From Pinus tabuliformis (Eukaryota; Streptophyta; Pinopsida; Pinales; Pinaceae): a stretch of DNA of 64,000 bases. The stretch is from contig CM062805.1 in NCBI GenBank assembly GCA_031772625.1, positions 516,192,102-516,256,101 of the forward strand. Direction: 5' to 3'. This document shows positions 11,147-22,816 of this stretch, in pieces; positions within the stretch are counted from its first letter, which is position 1, and each line of letters begins with the position of its first letter. The position numbers were made by a program, and so were the translations under genes. Under the pieces are notes generated by a model. The model was not told the origin of the DNA. It did not search any database and saw only the letters and a list, made by a program, of their open reading frames with translations.

Positions 11147-11480
11147 TGTTGGGTCCCTATAATACTAGTGATTACCCCATTACTATTGTAGTTATACCCC
11201 TTATTTATATTGTTGTGCCCCTATTACCCCCATATTGTCATTTCTGTGCCCCATAGAATCCCTCTATTGTTATTTTTGTGGCTTTACATTATTATTGTTA
11301 GGTCGGCTAGATTATATTGTGACTCCTTAGACTCCTATATATAGAAAGGGGGTTTTGTCATTTGAATCATCCAAGAATTGTTCATTTATGTAATGTCAAG
11401 GAGGTTTCCCCCTCGAAGAAGCTGAATTCTAAGGCGTTGATCTATCTTTTCTATCTTTTCTTGGAGCTAGTTTCATAACA
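11147..11480 (+). repeat. 3' LTR of chromovirus
   Basis: The 334-bp repeat of 1494-1826 is followed by CATAA, the right target duplication, and then the outer copia leader. Confidence 0.96.
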
Positions 11481-11485
11481 CATAA

Positions 11486-11782
11486 AATATTCATAACTTA
11501 CCCACAGGAGTTATGAATTAATAGTTTTATCATAAAGTTCAAATCTAAGATAGAATTTATATCAAATGATAATCATAATATATCCTTTAGAATTACGAAT
11601 TAAGTAAATAATTTGATAAATTCTATCATAAAGAATAATTGAATCTACTTGAACTGGAAATTTAGCCCACAAGCAATTTTTATGTCATTAGATTTAATTT
11701 TAAGCATGATTTACATTGGTAAAGCATGAAATTTTATTTTTAGGCCTCAAATTTAACATAAGCATGTGATATTTAATTTTAT
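11486..11782 (+). other. Leader of outer copia, second part
   Basis: AT-rich non-coding continuation of 951-1493. A TTTTATGCAG at about 11779-11788 looks like a splice acceptor just before the gag reading, but splicing is not shown. Confidence 0.6.
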
Positions 11783-14700
11783 GCAGATGTACAACCTGAA
11801 AATTTCTCTGAAATTCGTTCTGATATCCCTGAACTTAAGGGAGATAACTATAAGGTTTGGAAGGAAAGAGTTCTCCTTCGTTTGGGGTGGATGGACACAG
11901 ACTATGCTATTAGGAAAGATGAACCACCAGCACTCACCAATACCATCACTGCAGCGGACCTCACGCTTTATGAACGATGGGAGCGATCTAATCACTTAAG
12001 CATGATGTTCATTAAGAATAAAATTTTAGCTGGTATCCATGGTTCCGTTGATCAGCATGAAAAGGTCCGAGACTTGCTGAAAGCCATTGATGATCAATTC
12101 GTCACTTCAGATAAGGCACTAGCAAGCACCCTAATCATGAAGTTCTCATCCCTGAGGCTCACCAGTGTGAAAGTTGTGCGTGAGCACATCATGTAAATGA
12201 GGGACACTGTGGCTCAATTGAAGAAATTCAAGGTTGAAATATTAGAGTCTTTCCTGGTGCACTACATTTTGAACACCCTTCCGTACCAATATGGACCCTT
12301 CAAAATCTCATACAACACACATAAGGATAAATGGTCAATTAATGAACTCATGACCATGTGTGTTCAAAGAAGGGAGACTGGTGATGGCACTGAGAGAAAG
12401 TGCAATGCTGGCAATGCAAGGAAAGGGAAAATCTCAAGCCAATCGGAAAGGGAAAGGTAAAGTACCTCCCCAAGCCAATATCAAGAAGGATTCCAAGTGT
12501 TTCTTTTGTAAAAAGAAGGGACACATGAAGAAGGAATGCGCCAAATTTTAGAAATGTCTTGTGGACAAAGGTAATCCAATCTTGTTTGTTTGTTATGAAT
12601 CTAATATGGTTAATGTCCATATTAACACCTGGTGGATTGATTGTAGATCAACAATTCACATTTCGAATTCCTTGCAGGGTTTGCAAAACCTAAGGAAGCT
12701 AGTGGGAAGTGAGCAAAGAATCTTATCAAGAAACACGATGGGCTCACACGTGGAAGCTAGTGGCTTTGTTTTAGAATTAGAAAAGACCTTTTATGTTTTA
12801 TGTTTTTCTAGAAACTTGATTTCAGTTTCAAGGCTTGTACCTTTTGGATATTCCTTTAAATTTTTAGAAACATCCTTCAGTTTATTTTATAAATTTGATT
12901 GTGTTGGGAATGGTATTTTGTCTAATGGTCTTTACTGCATTAATTTACAAAACAATGTCACTTATGATTCAATGCATGTTCACACTGTCACTAAAAGATG
13001 TGTTATTAATGAAGATTCCTCTAAATTATGGCACCAGAGATTAGGTCATATCTCCATAGAAAGAATTAAAAGATTGGTAAATGAAGGGGTACTTAATACT
13101 ATGGATTTTACTGATTTTGAGACTTGTGTGGACTGCATTAAAGGAAAGCAGACCAACAAGTCAAAGAAAGGTGCCAATAGGAGTTCGGACATATTAGAGA
13201 TCATACATACTGATATATGTAGTCCAGACATGGACACACATGGTCAGAGATACTTCATCTCTTTTATAGATGATTACTCATGATATATGTATCTCTACAT
13301 GCTTCATAAAAAGAACGAAGCATTAGATGCTTTTAAGATCTTTAAGGATGAAGCAGAGAAACAATGCGGCAAGCAAATTAAGATCGTGAGATCAGATAGA
13401 GGTGGAGAATATTATGGTAGATACACAGAAGATGGACAAGCACGTGGGCCATTTGCAAAATTTCTTCAAGAGCATGGATTGTTGCCCAATACACCATGCT
13501 TGGTTCACCCGACCAGAATGGTGTAGTAGAAAGAAGAAACCGAACATTATTGGACATGATGCGGAGTATGATTAGTAGCTCCAATCTTCCTAAATCCTTG
13601 TGGACTGAAGCACTTAAGACGACAACGTATATATTAAATCGAGTTCCAACCAAGGCTGTTCCTAAAACGCCATTGAATTATGGAAAGTTTGGAAACCGAG
13701 TTTGCGACATATTCGCATTTGGGGATGCCAGTATGAAGTAAGAATATATAATCCACAAGGGAAGAAGTTGGACCCAAGGACCGTTAGTGGGTATTTCATT
13801 GGATATGCTGAAAGGTCTAAAGGTTACAGATTTTATTGTCCATCTCACAACACTAGGATTGTGGAATCAAGAAATGCAAAGTTTCTTGAAAATGACTTGA
13901 TCACTGGGAGGGATCAAAACAGGAACATAGTTTCTAAGAAGGATCATTCAAAATCTCAACCTTCCACCTCAAGTGATAGATTGATTATTGTTCACAGCAC
14001 CCCTCAAGTACAAACTAGTGTTGAACAACCAATTGTTGTTGACAACATTCTAGTAGATCAGGTAGTTCAAGAGTTTCCAAGAACTTTTGAACAACAAGTT
14101 GAACCACATACTTCTCAGGAAGATGGTGGAACAACATTAAGAAGATCTACTATACCAAAGAGATCAGCAATTCCTGATGATTATGTTGTGTATCTGCAAG
14201 AATCTGACTACAACATTGGAGCCGAAAATGATCCCAAGTCATTTTCACAAGCCATGAGCTGCAAAGAATCAGAATTATGGTACGATGCCATGAAGGAAGA
14301 GATGAATTCTATAAAGAGTAACGAAGTCTGGGATCTTGTTGAGGTTCCAAATGGTGAAAAATCCATTAGATGTAAATGGGTCTTTAAGACAAAGAAAGAC
14401 TCATTGGGCAACATTGGGAGATACAACGCAAGACTTGTTGCTAAGGGATTCACTTAGAAAGAAGGAATCAATTACACAGATACTTTCTCCCCTATATCTA
14501 AGAAATATTCCTTGCGCGTTATTATGGAATTAGTAGCCCATCTTGACTTGGAGTTGCAACAAATGGATGTGAAAATGACATTTCTCAATGGAGATCTAGA
14601 GGAGGAGGTTTACGTGAAACAACCTGAAGGATTCCCCTCTAGAGATGGTGAGCAATTGGTTTGCAAGCTCAAGAAATCATTATACGGTTTAAAAAAAGCA

Positions 14701-15801
14701 TCTCGCCAATGGTATTTGAAATTCCATAATGTAATTTCTTCATTCGGTTTTGTAGAAAACATTATGGATCAATATATATACCTAAAAGTCAGTGGGAGTA
14801 AAATTTGTTTTCTTGTTTTATATGTGGATGACATTTTGCTAGCAACCAATGATAAGGGTTTGCTACATGAGGTGAAATAATTCCTCTCTAAAAATTTCGA
14901 TATGAAGGGTATGGGTGAGCCATCTTATGTCATTGGAATTAAGATCCATAGAGACAGATTTCGAGGCATCTTGGGTTTGCCTCAGGAAACCTATATTAAT
15001 AAAATTTTAGAGAGATTTTGGATGAAGGATTGTTCACCAAGTGTCGCTCCCATTGTGAAGGGTGATAGGTTCAATTTGAACCAATGCCCGAAGAACGACT
15101 TTGAAAGGGAACAAATGAATAACATTCCATATACTTCTGCTGTTGGAAGCCTAATGTATGCTCAGGTCTGCACAAGACCTGACATTGCATTTGTTGTGGG
15201 AATGTTGGGACGATATCAGAGTGATCCAGGTTTAGACTACTGGAGAGTTGCAAAAAAAGTAACGAGGTACCTTCAAGGAACCAAAAAATACATGCTTATG
15301 TGTAGACGGATGGACAATTTGGAAGTAATTGGCTACTCAGACTCTGACTTTGTTGGATGTGTTAATTCATGCAAATCAACATCAGGATACATTTTTATGA
15401 TGACTGGTGGAGCTGTATCATGGAGGAGTGCCAAGCAGACCTTGATTGCCACTTCCACTATGGAAGACGAGTTTGTCTCCTGTTTTGAGGCTACTTTACA
15501 TGGTGTATGGCTTAAGAATTTCATTTCTGGGCTTAGAATTATGGATTCTATTTCTAAGCCATTGAGAATATATTGCGACAATTCAGTTGTTGTTTTTATG
15601 GCTAAAAACAACAATAGTGGGAGTCGAAATAAACACATCGACATTAAGTATTTAGCTATAAGGGAACATGTTAAAGAAAAGAAAGTGGTCATTCAGCACG
15701 TCAGCACTGAGTTGATGATCGCTGATCCTTTGACTAAGGGCATGCCACCATTTAAATTCAAGGATCATGTAATGAATATGGGACTTGGTTCCATTATGTA
15801 G
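11783..15801 (+). pseudogene. Outer copia gag-pol, heavily decayed
   Basis: The copia polyprotein can be followed from gag (PELKGDNYKVW, near 11830) through a zinc knuckle (CFFCKKKGHMKKEC, near 12498), protease, integrase ([28 protein letters not shown]), RT (YVDDILLA, near 14821) and RNase H (YSDSDFVG), ending at 15801. It has at least six in-frame stops (12194, 12549, 13281, 14455, 14878 and others) and frameshifts near 12370, 13490 and 13700. The protease active site is altered: IDCRST stands where relatives have D-S-G. No ATG opens the gag frame. Decay is much heavier than in either nested element. Confidence 0.93.
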
Positions 15802-16100
15802 TTTCTCATTGTATGAACAATTTTATTTTAATGAAATTATTAATTATTGTGATTTTTTTCTCATATTTATATGCACCTAATTTGATTTGAGAAAATTCAT
15901 CCGTGTAGGACCAAGAATAAACATAGGGTTTATTCATTAAGAAATTGTTTCCATATAAACTATAATAGAAATAAATACAAAGTAATACATGGAAGATAAT
16001 ACTCGTCATTAGAGGAATTATCACCATGATTCATGTATCTATTACTTAATACAGATTATCAATGGGTTTTAAGATGAGACATTAAGATTGGAAGTATGGA
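15802..16100 (+). other. 3' untranslated part of outer copia
   Basis: AT-rich non-coding stretch between the pol stop codon and the polypurine tract. I see nothing else in it. Confidence 0.6.
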
Positions 16101-16113
16101 CCAAGTGGGAGAA
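16101..16113 (+). other. Polypurine tract of outer copia
   Basis: CCAAGTGGGAGAA abuts the 3' LTR start at 16114 and resembles the tract of the inner copia element. Confidence 0.75.
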
Positions 16114-17029
16114 TGTTAAGCTCCCTCTCCCAATAGCTTTCTGGAAACCAACTGCAGTCATTTCCTTAGATTATGGAAACCAACTGCAGTTATTTCCTTA
16201 AATTACGGAAATCAACTGTAGTTAATTAATTTCTTGTTGAGAGCTTCTAGAGTGGTCCATTACTCCCTCTGCAGTTCTCTACCATGAATTATGGAACACT
16301 TGACACATAGCCAACAGAAGCTTGATGGAAGATTGACTATATATACTTTTGTTTGGTCCCTAAGCTCACTAACTCAATCCCCTTCAGTCTTACACCATCA
16401 AGTTAGAGTGAGCAGAGCTTGGAAGAGCCACACCGATGAGAGATTTTGGGTAAATTATTTTTCTTTTTGCTTGCGTGAGGATTGTTTTATGATATTTACC
16501 TTCGTGGTTGTCTACATACCAAGAGCTTCAATGTGTTGTTAGGTTTTGGGTCTTTATAAACGTCGCCCACAGTAGGTGCTAAGATTTGGGTGTGTTGTCG
16601 CCTGAGTCCTTATGGTGAGCATACTCATGTTATTGTGTAAAATATTACCTTGTGACAGACCTCTTGTCTGGTCTTTTACATTTTGGTGAAGAACCCATCT
16701 CTGCACGTAACAGGTTTTGATTGCAAACACGGCATCTGATACATAGATATTTTGAGCAATGGAAATCTAATTCCATTGGCTTGTACAGTAGAGAAAGAGA
16801 GTACCGTTGGAGTAGGTCCGTAGATAATTTTGGAAGTCACAGTTGCATAGTGTGTGATATACCGAATCTGTAAAATCTGCCAATCTATAACTGTTTCTGC
16901 TCAGCATTGAATTGGAGCTCATGGGTTACATGGAAAACAAAAGGAGTAGCATTAATGGCTGGAGGTATGATTTATTTGGCATTAAAGTTTTTGATTCTTT
17001 TAAGTGTTTTATTCCGCATTATAAAATCA
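16114..17029 (+). repeat. 3' LTR of outer copia element
   Basis: It repeats 2-929 with many substitutions and small indels. Homology ends in ATCATTATA near 17034. A conservative end is the CA at 17028-17029. Confidence 0.9.
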
Positions 17030-17163
17030 TTATAATCGTTACTAAGCTAACACTTAATGGTTAAGAGCATATGTTTTTTAGTTAGAGGTAAGTTGAAAAC
17101 CAAAGGGGTAGAGTATATATGCCTTCGTAGACTTTAACAATCAAATCATTGCACTAGGTGGGT

Positions 17164-17184
17164 CCCTTGTTTCACAAACAAGGG
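17164..17184. repeat. Perfect short hairpin
   Basis: CCCTTGTTT and its exact complement AAACAAGGG flank a 3-base loop. No role is evident. Confidence 0.6.
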
Positions 17185-17208
17185 GGTCTCATACACTAAT
17201 GGTGTATC

Positions 17209-17360
17209 TTGAATACAAAATGAATTATACATTTCCTTCTTATTTGACTACCACATGTCCATTGAACACAAAATGAATTATATATCTCCTTCTTATTTGA
17301 CTACCACATATCATTTTAACACATAATGAATTATACATTTCCTTATTTGACTATAACATA
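17209..17360. repeat. 53-bp tandem repeat, three copies
   Basis: TGAATTATAC-type starts occur at 17221, 17274 and 17327, with matching TTATTTGACTAC blocks. The third copy has lost a few bases. Confidence 0.8.
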
Positions 17361-17783
17361 AATATTTTTTTTGTATACCACATCTTAGTTCCATACATCT
17401 CTCTCATACAAAAAAGTAGGAAGAAATTATAATTAAACCTAGTGCAACCATATACATTAAATGGCTAGTAAATGTGGATAGGTATCAATCCATAATAATC
17501 ATCAAAACACTTACTTCATCTTACATCTCAAGTTGCTAGAATTAAAACCAACATAGATCCATCTTAAGTACGGATCTAACATGAGCTGAGAGGGATCAAA
17601 TTTCTTCAGGTGAAAACTTATTTTAGAGTGCAAAAAGCAACTCTTAATTCTTCAATGTTTAAATTGTATTTTTGTTATTAATATATTTTTAAGTATACAT
17701 TAATATTGATTCATATTAAAATATTTTATTCATAGCCCACATTGGATATTTTATTATATACAACATTCACATATTTTCTCTTA

Positions 17784-17794
<11 letters not shown>

Positions 17795-17836
<42 letters not shown>
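17795..17836. repeat. (TA)n microsatellite
   Basis: About 20 TA units follow a short CA run. Confidence 0.9.
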
Positions 17837-17839
<3 letters not shown>

Positions 17840-18263
17840 GATATCAACATAAATTAGTTGGCATAGATTTTCAAATATTTTATTTAAATCCCGTGTTAAA
17901 ATATTTTTGAAAAGTGGAAGTTTTAAACATCGAACTCACATAATTTTTTACTTCTAATTACTTTACATGAAATTATATTAGGTCATATGGACAACTAATT
18001 AAACATGCATAGCATATTTTTTTCTTTTTTATTATAGCCAATATTACTTTTCTATTTAGGTAATATTTTTTATTTTTATTTTAAGAGGAACTTGTGTTAA
18101 CTTCAAGCTGAGAACGAACATACTTACCCATCACCTCCACACTCCGCCGTAGACTGAACCTCTTGGCTCAAAAATCATAAAAAATAACTAAATTATAACT
18201 TTATTTAAAATAATAATAATTAATAATAAAAAGAATTAGTATATAAAGTAAATACATATATAG
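17837..18263. other. AT-rich DNA, no gene seen
   Basis: Low-complexity AT-rich sequence. No open frame, RNA gene or element boundary is supported. Confidence 0.5.
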
Positions 18264-18350
18264 CATCCAGGGTTAGTTCAATTGGTTGAGTCCCCATTGT
18301 TAAAGTACCTTTTCTATTGAGAAGTCACAGATTCAATTCTCGATAAAAGA
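18264..18350 (+). repeat. tRNA-derived SINE head, degenerate
   Basis: TTAGTTCAATTGGTTGAG (18273-18290) resembles a tRNA A box, and AGATTCAATTC (18329-18339) resembles a B box. Spacing is close to that of a tRNA with a modest insert, and an A-rich tail follows. The acceptor stem is not recognisable, so this is a Pol III retroposon relic rather than a tRNA gene. Confidence 0.5.
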
Positions 18351-18697
18351 ATAAGAATAAGAAAATGGAACTAAAAGAAAGAAATCTAAACACATATATT
18401 TAAAAACATACAACATTCTTAAACATGGACATTCATCACCACTTTTTTAATTAATGAATTTAATTAAAAGGGAAAAAATGTATAACTACTTTGAAAATAA
18501 ATCTCAGGGTCGGTGAACCACATGAAAAAAGAAAAAAAGAAAAAAGAAAAAAGGAAAAAGAAAAAGAAACAAAAAGATAGAAAGCTAAACACATATACAT
18601 ATTAAAACATACAATATTATTAAACATGAAGATTCATCCCCCTTTTTAATTAATGAATTTAATTAAAATGGAAACAAGGTATAACTATTTTGAACCT
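18350..18697. repeat. Direct duplication of about 105 bp
   Basis: 18392-18494 and 18590-18697 share blocks such as AATTAATGAATTTAATTAAA, separated by a purine-rich AAAAG tract. Confidence 0.7.
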
Positions 18698-19075
18698 TTG
18701 ATTTGTATATGCTACTAAGAATTATTGATAATTATCCACCTAATAATTATTAATAATTAAACCAACGTAGATTCATCTTAATTCCAGATCTATCAAGTTG
18801 TTAGAGACATCAAATATCTCTTGGTGCAAACCTTTCTTAAAGTTTTGCACTAAAAAAAGAGGTTTAAATAATTTGGAGCTTGATAATCTTGAGTTAAGAT
18901 GGATCTATGCTTGTTTATATAATAGTTAATTATATAAAAAGAAAGCATAATTTTTCACATATAAGAACTATAAATACACGAATCAAAATCATTAAGACAT
19001 ACAATAATGAAGCCTAACTTTTAAGACATAAAGACCATTCACAAATGCTTTAAAGGAAGAGAACTAACAATAAAT

Positions 19076-19363
19076 AGAGGTATTTTTGCTCTGAAAATTT
19101 TCTTTTATTCATACAAACCATTAGCAAAATATTTAAAATATAATTTAAAAGAAAAATAAAAATAAAGAGAAAATAACTCTTACTTTTATTTTAAGAAATT
19201 ATAACTAAAAAATTTATCATAAATTTTCTTATTTGTTTTTAAACTTTGCCTATAAGATACCCTGATATAAAAATAAAGCTTAATTTGGTGTTTTAGAAGG
19301 GAAGACTTAGCCACCTGTGAGATTGACAACTCAAGGTCTTAATCCCATCACTCATGAATCTTT

Positions 19364-19401
<38 letters not shown>

Positions 19402-19948
19402 AAAATATTCAAATCTCAATTTTGGCACAACAATACTCTCTTGTTGGAGCACAACTATAATTATACAAAGGGAAAGCCTAAAGTTCACATAAGGACTATA
19501 GATACATAAATCAAAATAAGTGAAAGGAGATTCCCTAATTTGTTTCTAAGGCTTTGCATATAATACACTTTGGTAGGAAAATAAAGCCTATTTTTTCAAA
19601 CATAAAGACTATAGATACATGAATCAAAATAACTGAAATCGGTTAAAGAGGAAATAACTCTTCTTTTTATTTTATTTTTAAATTGAAAAATTATAACGAA
19701 AAATATTTTATAGATAACTAATCAAAATCATTCAAATGAGATTCCCTATTTTTTTTTGTTTCCCCTATAAGACACTTTGATACAAAAATAGAGGTATTTT
19801 TGATATGAGAATTCTCTTTTATTTACACAAACCATTTTCAAAAGATTTAAAATATAATTAAAAACAAAATAAAAACAAGGAGAACATAAATTTTACTTTT
19901 TATTTTTATTTTTTAATTAAGAAATTATAATGATAAAGTTTTATCATT
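19076..19948. repeat. Pair of dispersed direct repeats, about 145 bp
   Basis: 19076-19220 and 19790-19948 are clear copies (AGAGGTATTTTTG... to ...TTTATCAT). A partial third copy is near 19640-19710. The flanking GACTATAGATACAT phrases recur at 19495 and 19608. The cause is unknown. Confidence 0.65.
19368..19399. repeat. (TA)n microsatellite
   Basis: About 16 TA units. Confidence 0.85.
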
Positions 19949-19959
19949 TTTTTTTGTTT

Positions 19960-19984
19960 ATATATATATATATATATATATATA
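19960..19984. repeat. (TA)n microsatellite
   Basis: About 12 TA units after a T run, inside the second copy's 3' flank. Confidence 0.85.
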
Positions 19985-20309
19985 AATTTTGTATATTGAC
20001 AACTCAAGAGAATTTGTTATTTTTATGTGTGGAAATTTCATTAGATTTTAAATAGGCTATGTTATTGAAGAATATAGGAATAAGAAACCACGGGTTGTAA
20101 AAACCTTGAGTCAAAATGCTTACATAACTGTAAAGTAATTACATTTTTTTAATTAAATAATTTTAGTTTTTATTTTATAAGCGAGATTAGAGAAGAATAC
20201 CATGAGAAAAAACCATGAGCTATGAAAACCTTATTTCATAAGGTTAAATTGGCTATTTTATTTTTTATTCTATTTTATATTTATATTAATTTTTTTTTGC
20301 CAAGTTGAC

Positions 20310-20354
20310 TGTGATCCCGGGCATCTAAGCAGTCAATGTCACCACGGGATCACA
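20310..20354. repeat. Perfect 10-bp inverted repeat in GC-richer island
   Basis: TGTGATCCCG (20310-20319) and CGGGATCACA (20345-20354) flank a 25-base loop. The island 20300-20510 is less AT-rich than its surroundings and may be an old inserted sequence. No family is recognised. Confidence 0.55.
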
Positions 20355-20670
20355 CCTATCCTGGGCCACACAATCCCTTATCTAACTAGATTTTTTATTA
20401 TGTCTCCTCCCCCTAGCACAGGGCACGACCACTTTCACGAGTCCTCTGGCTGAAGAGGTCCATCCTCAACTAGTTGTGCTAGTTGTACTAGTTGGACTTG
20501 ACTATTTTATATTTATATTGTTATTTCTTGTTTTATTATTTTATTTTTATGTAATTACACAAGTCAAAGTGTTTGATTAATAATTAAGCATATTCTAACT
20601 TATAGACTAAATGGCCTTTTTAAGGGAAATTTTTCTGGTTTAACCAAAATCCCTAGAATTTTTTGAAAAC

Positions 20671-20934
20671 ATGAGTTTAGGTTGTTTAATCTGTAGAGTT
20701 CTCGTGCCCCAACATTTTTTAGGGTGTTGAATCCATTTATTCATTCTAAAATGTATTTTAAAAAACAAAAAATCACAATCTTGATTGAAATTGTATTGTC
20801 GAATAAACATGAGTTTAAGTTGTTTAATGTATGGAGTTCTAATGCCCTCTTTTAGTTTGTTGAATCAATTTATGCATTCAAAAATGTATTATAAAAACCA
20901 AAAAATCACAATCTTGATTGAAATTGTATTGCCC
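20671..20934. repeat. Tandem duplication, 138-bp period
   Basis: ATGAGTTTAGGTTGTTTAAT at 20671 recurs as ATGAGTTTAAGTTGTTTAAT at 20809. Both units end with AATCACAATCTTGATTGAAA. A short open frame over the second copy is not supported as a gene. Confidence 0.85.
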
Positions 20935-22131
20935 AATTCTGGTGAAAAAGACTATTTGGTCTATAATTTAGATTACGCCTAATAATTATAATCATTATTA
21001 ATTTTATTAATTTTTTTTAATTTATTGCGTTTTTTAAATTTTATTTTTATTTTGTTTTTATGTAATTTGAGAGAATTATAATGTTAAAAATTACATCTCT
21101 TTCATATAGGTTGGAGAGTTTTTAAATTTTATTTTATTTTTATTTTTTTTGTAATTTCACTGAGTCAAAATGTTTAACAGATCACGACATCACAATACAA
21201 GCGCTTCGACTCCACATGACATCACAATTCTGGAAACCCTATTCCAAAATAGACATACCTATTTATATAATTAGAAAGCGTTTACTTTCAATTACTTTAT
21301 TTTTCCGTAAAGTTAAAGTGGAAATTAAAATATTTTATTATAATTATTTTTTAATTTATTAATATGAATACTATTTTATTATTTTTAAACAAAATAATTG
21401 ACCACTCATACTTTTATTATTTTATATTATGGTTTTTTTTTTTTTTTAAATAAGATTGTAACTTACCCCTCAATACAATAATGATTAATATTTATTAAAA
21501 TCCAATACAAATTAATACTTATTAAAATTATATGATTCATTAAAAATTAAAATAAATTAAAGTAGGTTTCATGATTGATTGAGAATTAAAATGAAATTTT
21601 ACTAAAAAAAAATTGATTTTCCTTTCATCCGGGTATAAATATAATTTTTGAATTTTAGAAATAATTATTTGATTATATATATATATATATTGTTTTAATG
21701 TTGATAAAATATTGTAATATTTTCATTTTCATATATTGAATGTAGTTTTGAAGTAATTTTATTATATTGTAAAACAAATAGTTTAATAGTTCAAGATCAA
21801 GAAACATTTAGTTACCCTTATGGAACACAACTCAGTCCACTTGTTTTCACAAATAAATACCAATAATAATTGTTGATACACTACTCGTTTGATAACAAAC
21901 GTAATAAAGTTTCCAATTTTTAAAAATATATAAAGGCCAGTAATATATTAATCAATTATTATTCCCAAGTATAATTAGTTTTTGCCATCTGGCAATGGCA
22001 TGGGACTATAGTAATCAAAATGGTCCTTTTAGCATTACTTTGTGTGATCTTGTATGACCTATAACTTAATGTTTTTTTGCATCGAGCTTTTTACAGCCAA
22101 TGAAATTTCAGTTTCAATTTTCATCGTCTTA
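20935..22131. other. AT-rich DNA, no gene seen
   Basis: Long A and T runs, a short TA array near 21676-21691 and no supported open frame. Confidence 0.5.
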
Positions 22132-22163
22132 TTTGGCCTCATACCGAGGCATATGAGGCCAAA
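22132..22163. repeat. Perfect 12-bp hairpin
   Basis: TTTGGCCTCATA and TATGAGGCCAAA flank an 8-base loop (CCGAGGCA). It lies in otherwise AT-rich DNA. Function is unknown. Confidence 0.65.
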
Positions 22164-22299
22164 GCTTAGGGTAAAAATAGATATTAAACAACCATTTGAA
22201 ACAATTTGAAATGAAATGAATTAATATTAACATTAAATCTCAAACATTTTATGTTAAACCAACTCTATTATCCACCACTAAACTATATTGTCCATGCTC

Positions 22300-22440
22300 C
22301 CACCGCTAAACTATATTGTATGCCTTCCACAACATGTACCACTGCTACAACATCATATGTACTCCTGCATGCTTGCCACAACATGTACCACCGTTACATG
22401 TACGCCTACCACAACATCTATGCCTGCCACGTCTTTTGTG
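22300..22440. repeat. Imperfect CCACAACATGTACCA repeats
   Basis: Variants of CCACAACATGTACCACYG recur at irregular spacing. They create an open frame that I do not regard as a gene. Confidence 0.6.
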
Positions 22441-22600
22441 GGCATGTAACAGGTGCCAACATTTTGTTTAAGTGTAAACTAGGTGTATTTCACCTCCTCT
22501 CTACTCTGCATTAACAATATTTCTCTTAAACAACTGCAATAAAATTCAAATTCACTGGAATAGGGAGAGAACTTACCGGAGGAACCAGGCTCTATATTAA

Positions 22601-22816
22601 CTACTTCTTATTGCCAGCTGAAGGCGGATGGTCTTCAGGCGGAGGGAGGAATAGAGAAAGAGTTGTTTGAACATGGATGGCTATTGTTTGCTGGGAGAAT
22701 CCACTAGGATCATTCGGTTCTTCATCTGGAACAACTAGTGCTTGAAGGGTAGAAATGTAGAGAGAGCTTAGCACAAATGTTACTAGTGAAGAAGGTCCTA
22801 TGATTTGGGTAGCCAT
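22601..22816 (-). CDS. Possible small secreted peptide precursor
   Basis: The frame encodes 71 residues from ATG at 22816, in a good plant start context (GGTATGGCT). Residues 1-28 look like a signal peptide: a short polar start, then a hydrophobic run, with LQA as a possible cleavage site. The middle is acidic and variable-looking. The end (SLFLPPPEDHPPSAGNKK) is rich in Pro with a basic tail. This layout is that of plant post-translationally processed peptide hormones. The C-terminus loosely recalls IDA-like (PIPPSAPS) or CEP-like (PGHSPG) ends but matches neither signature. On the same strand a TATA box lies about 105 bases upstream. The case rests on layout only; a chance frame is possible. 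Confidence 0.35.
   Translation of the reverse strand: MATQIIGPSSLVTFVLSSLYISTLQALVVPDEEPNDPSGFSQQTIAIHVQTTLSLFLPPPEDHPPSAGNKK

Larger units (their letters stand above)
1494..11480 (+). mobile_element. Ty3/gypsy chromovirus, nested and defective
   Basis: Complete ends are visible: LTRs 1494-1826 and 11147-11480 (TGTTGGG...ATAACA) and a 5-bp target duplication CATAA at 1489-1493 and 11481-11485. The order is gag, protease, RT, RNase H, then the integrase C-terminus and a chromodomain, so it belongs to the chromovirus lineage. It is split at 5586 by a copia element. It has lost the integrase zinc finger and catalytic core (junction near 10498) and has nonsense codons at 4355-4357 and 4982-4984. 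It cannot be autonomous. Confidence 0.96.
2..17029 (+). mobile_element. Outer Ty1/copia LTR retrotransposon, interrupted
   Basis: The element is bounded by two long direct repeats that start TGTTAAG, at 2-929 and 16114-17029. Inside are a primer-binding site (939-950), a long AT-rich leader, a copia gag-pol reading (11783-15801) and a purine tract before the 3' LTR. A 10-kb gypsy element splits the leader at 1493/11486. Element order in pol is integrase, RT, RNase H, which is diagnostic of Ty1/copia. The exact LTR end is uncertain by about 5 bases, because TTATA follows both LTRs. Only one base of upstream flank is visible, so the target duplication cannot be confirmed. Confidence 0.93.

Noticed and set aside
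18264-18350. Possible tRNA gene
   Set aside because: A and B boxes are degenerate and no acceptor or anticodon stem can be paired.
22251-22514. 87-codon + strand frame
   Set aside because: Produced by CCACAACATGTACCA-type repeats, with no conserved motif.
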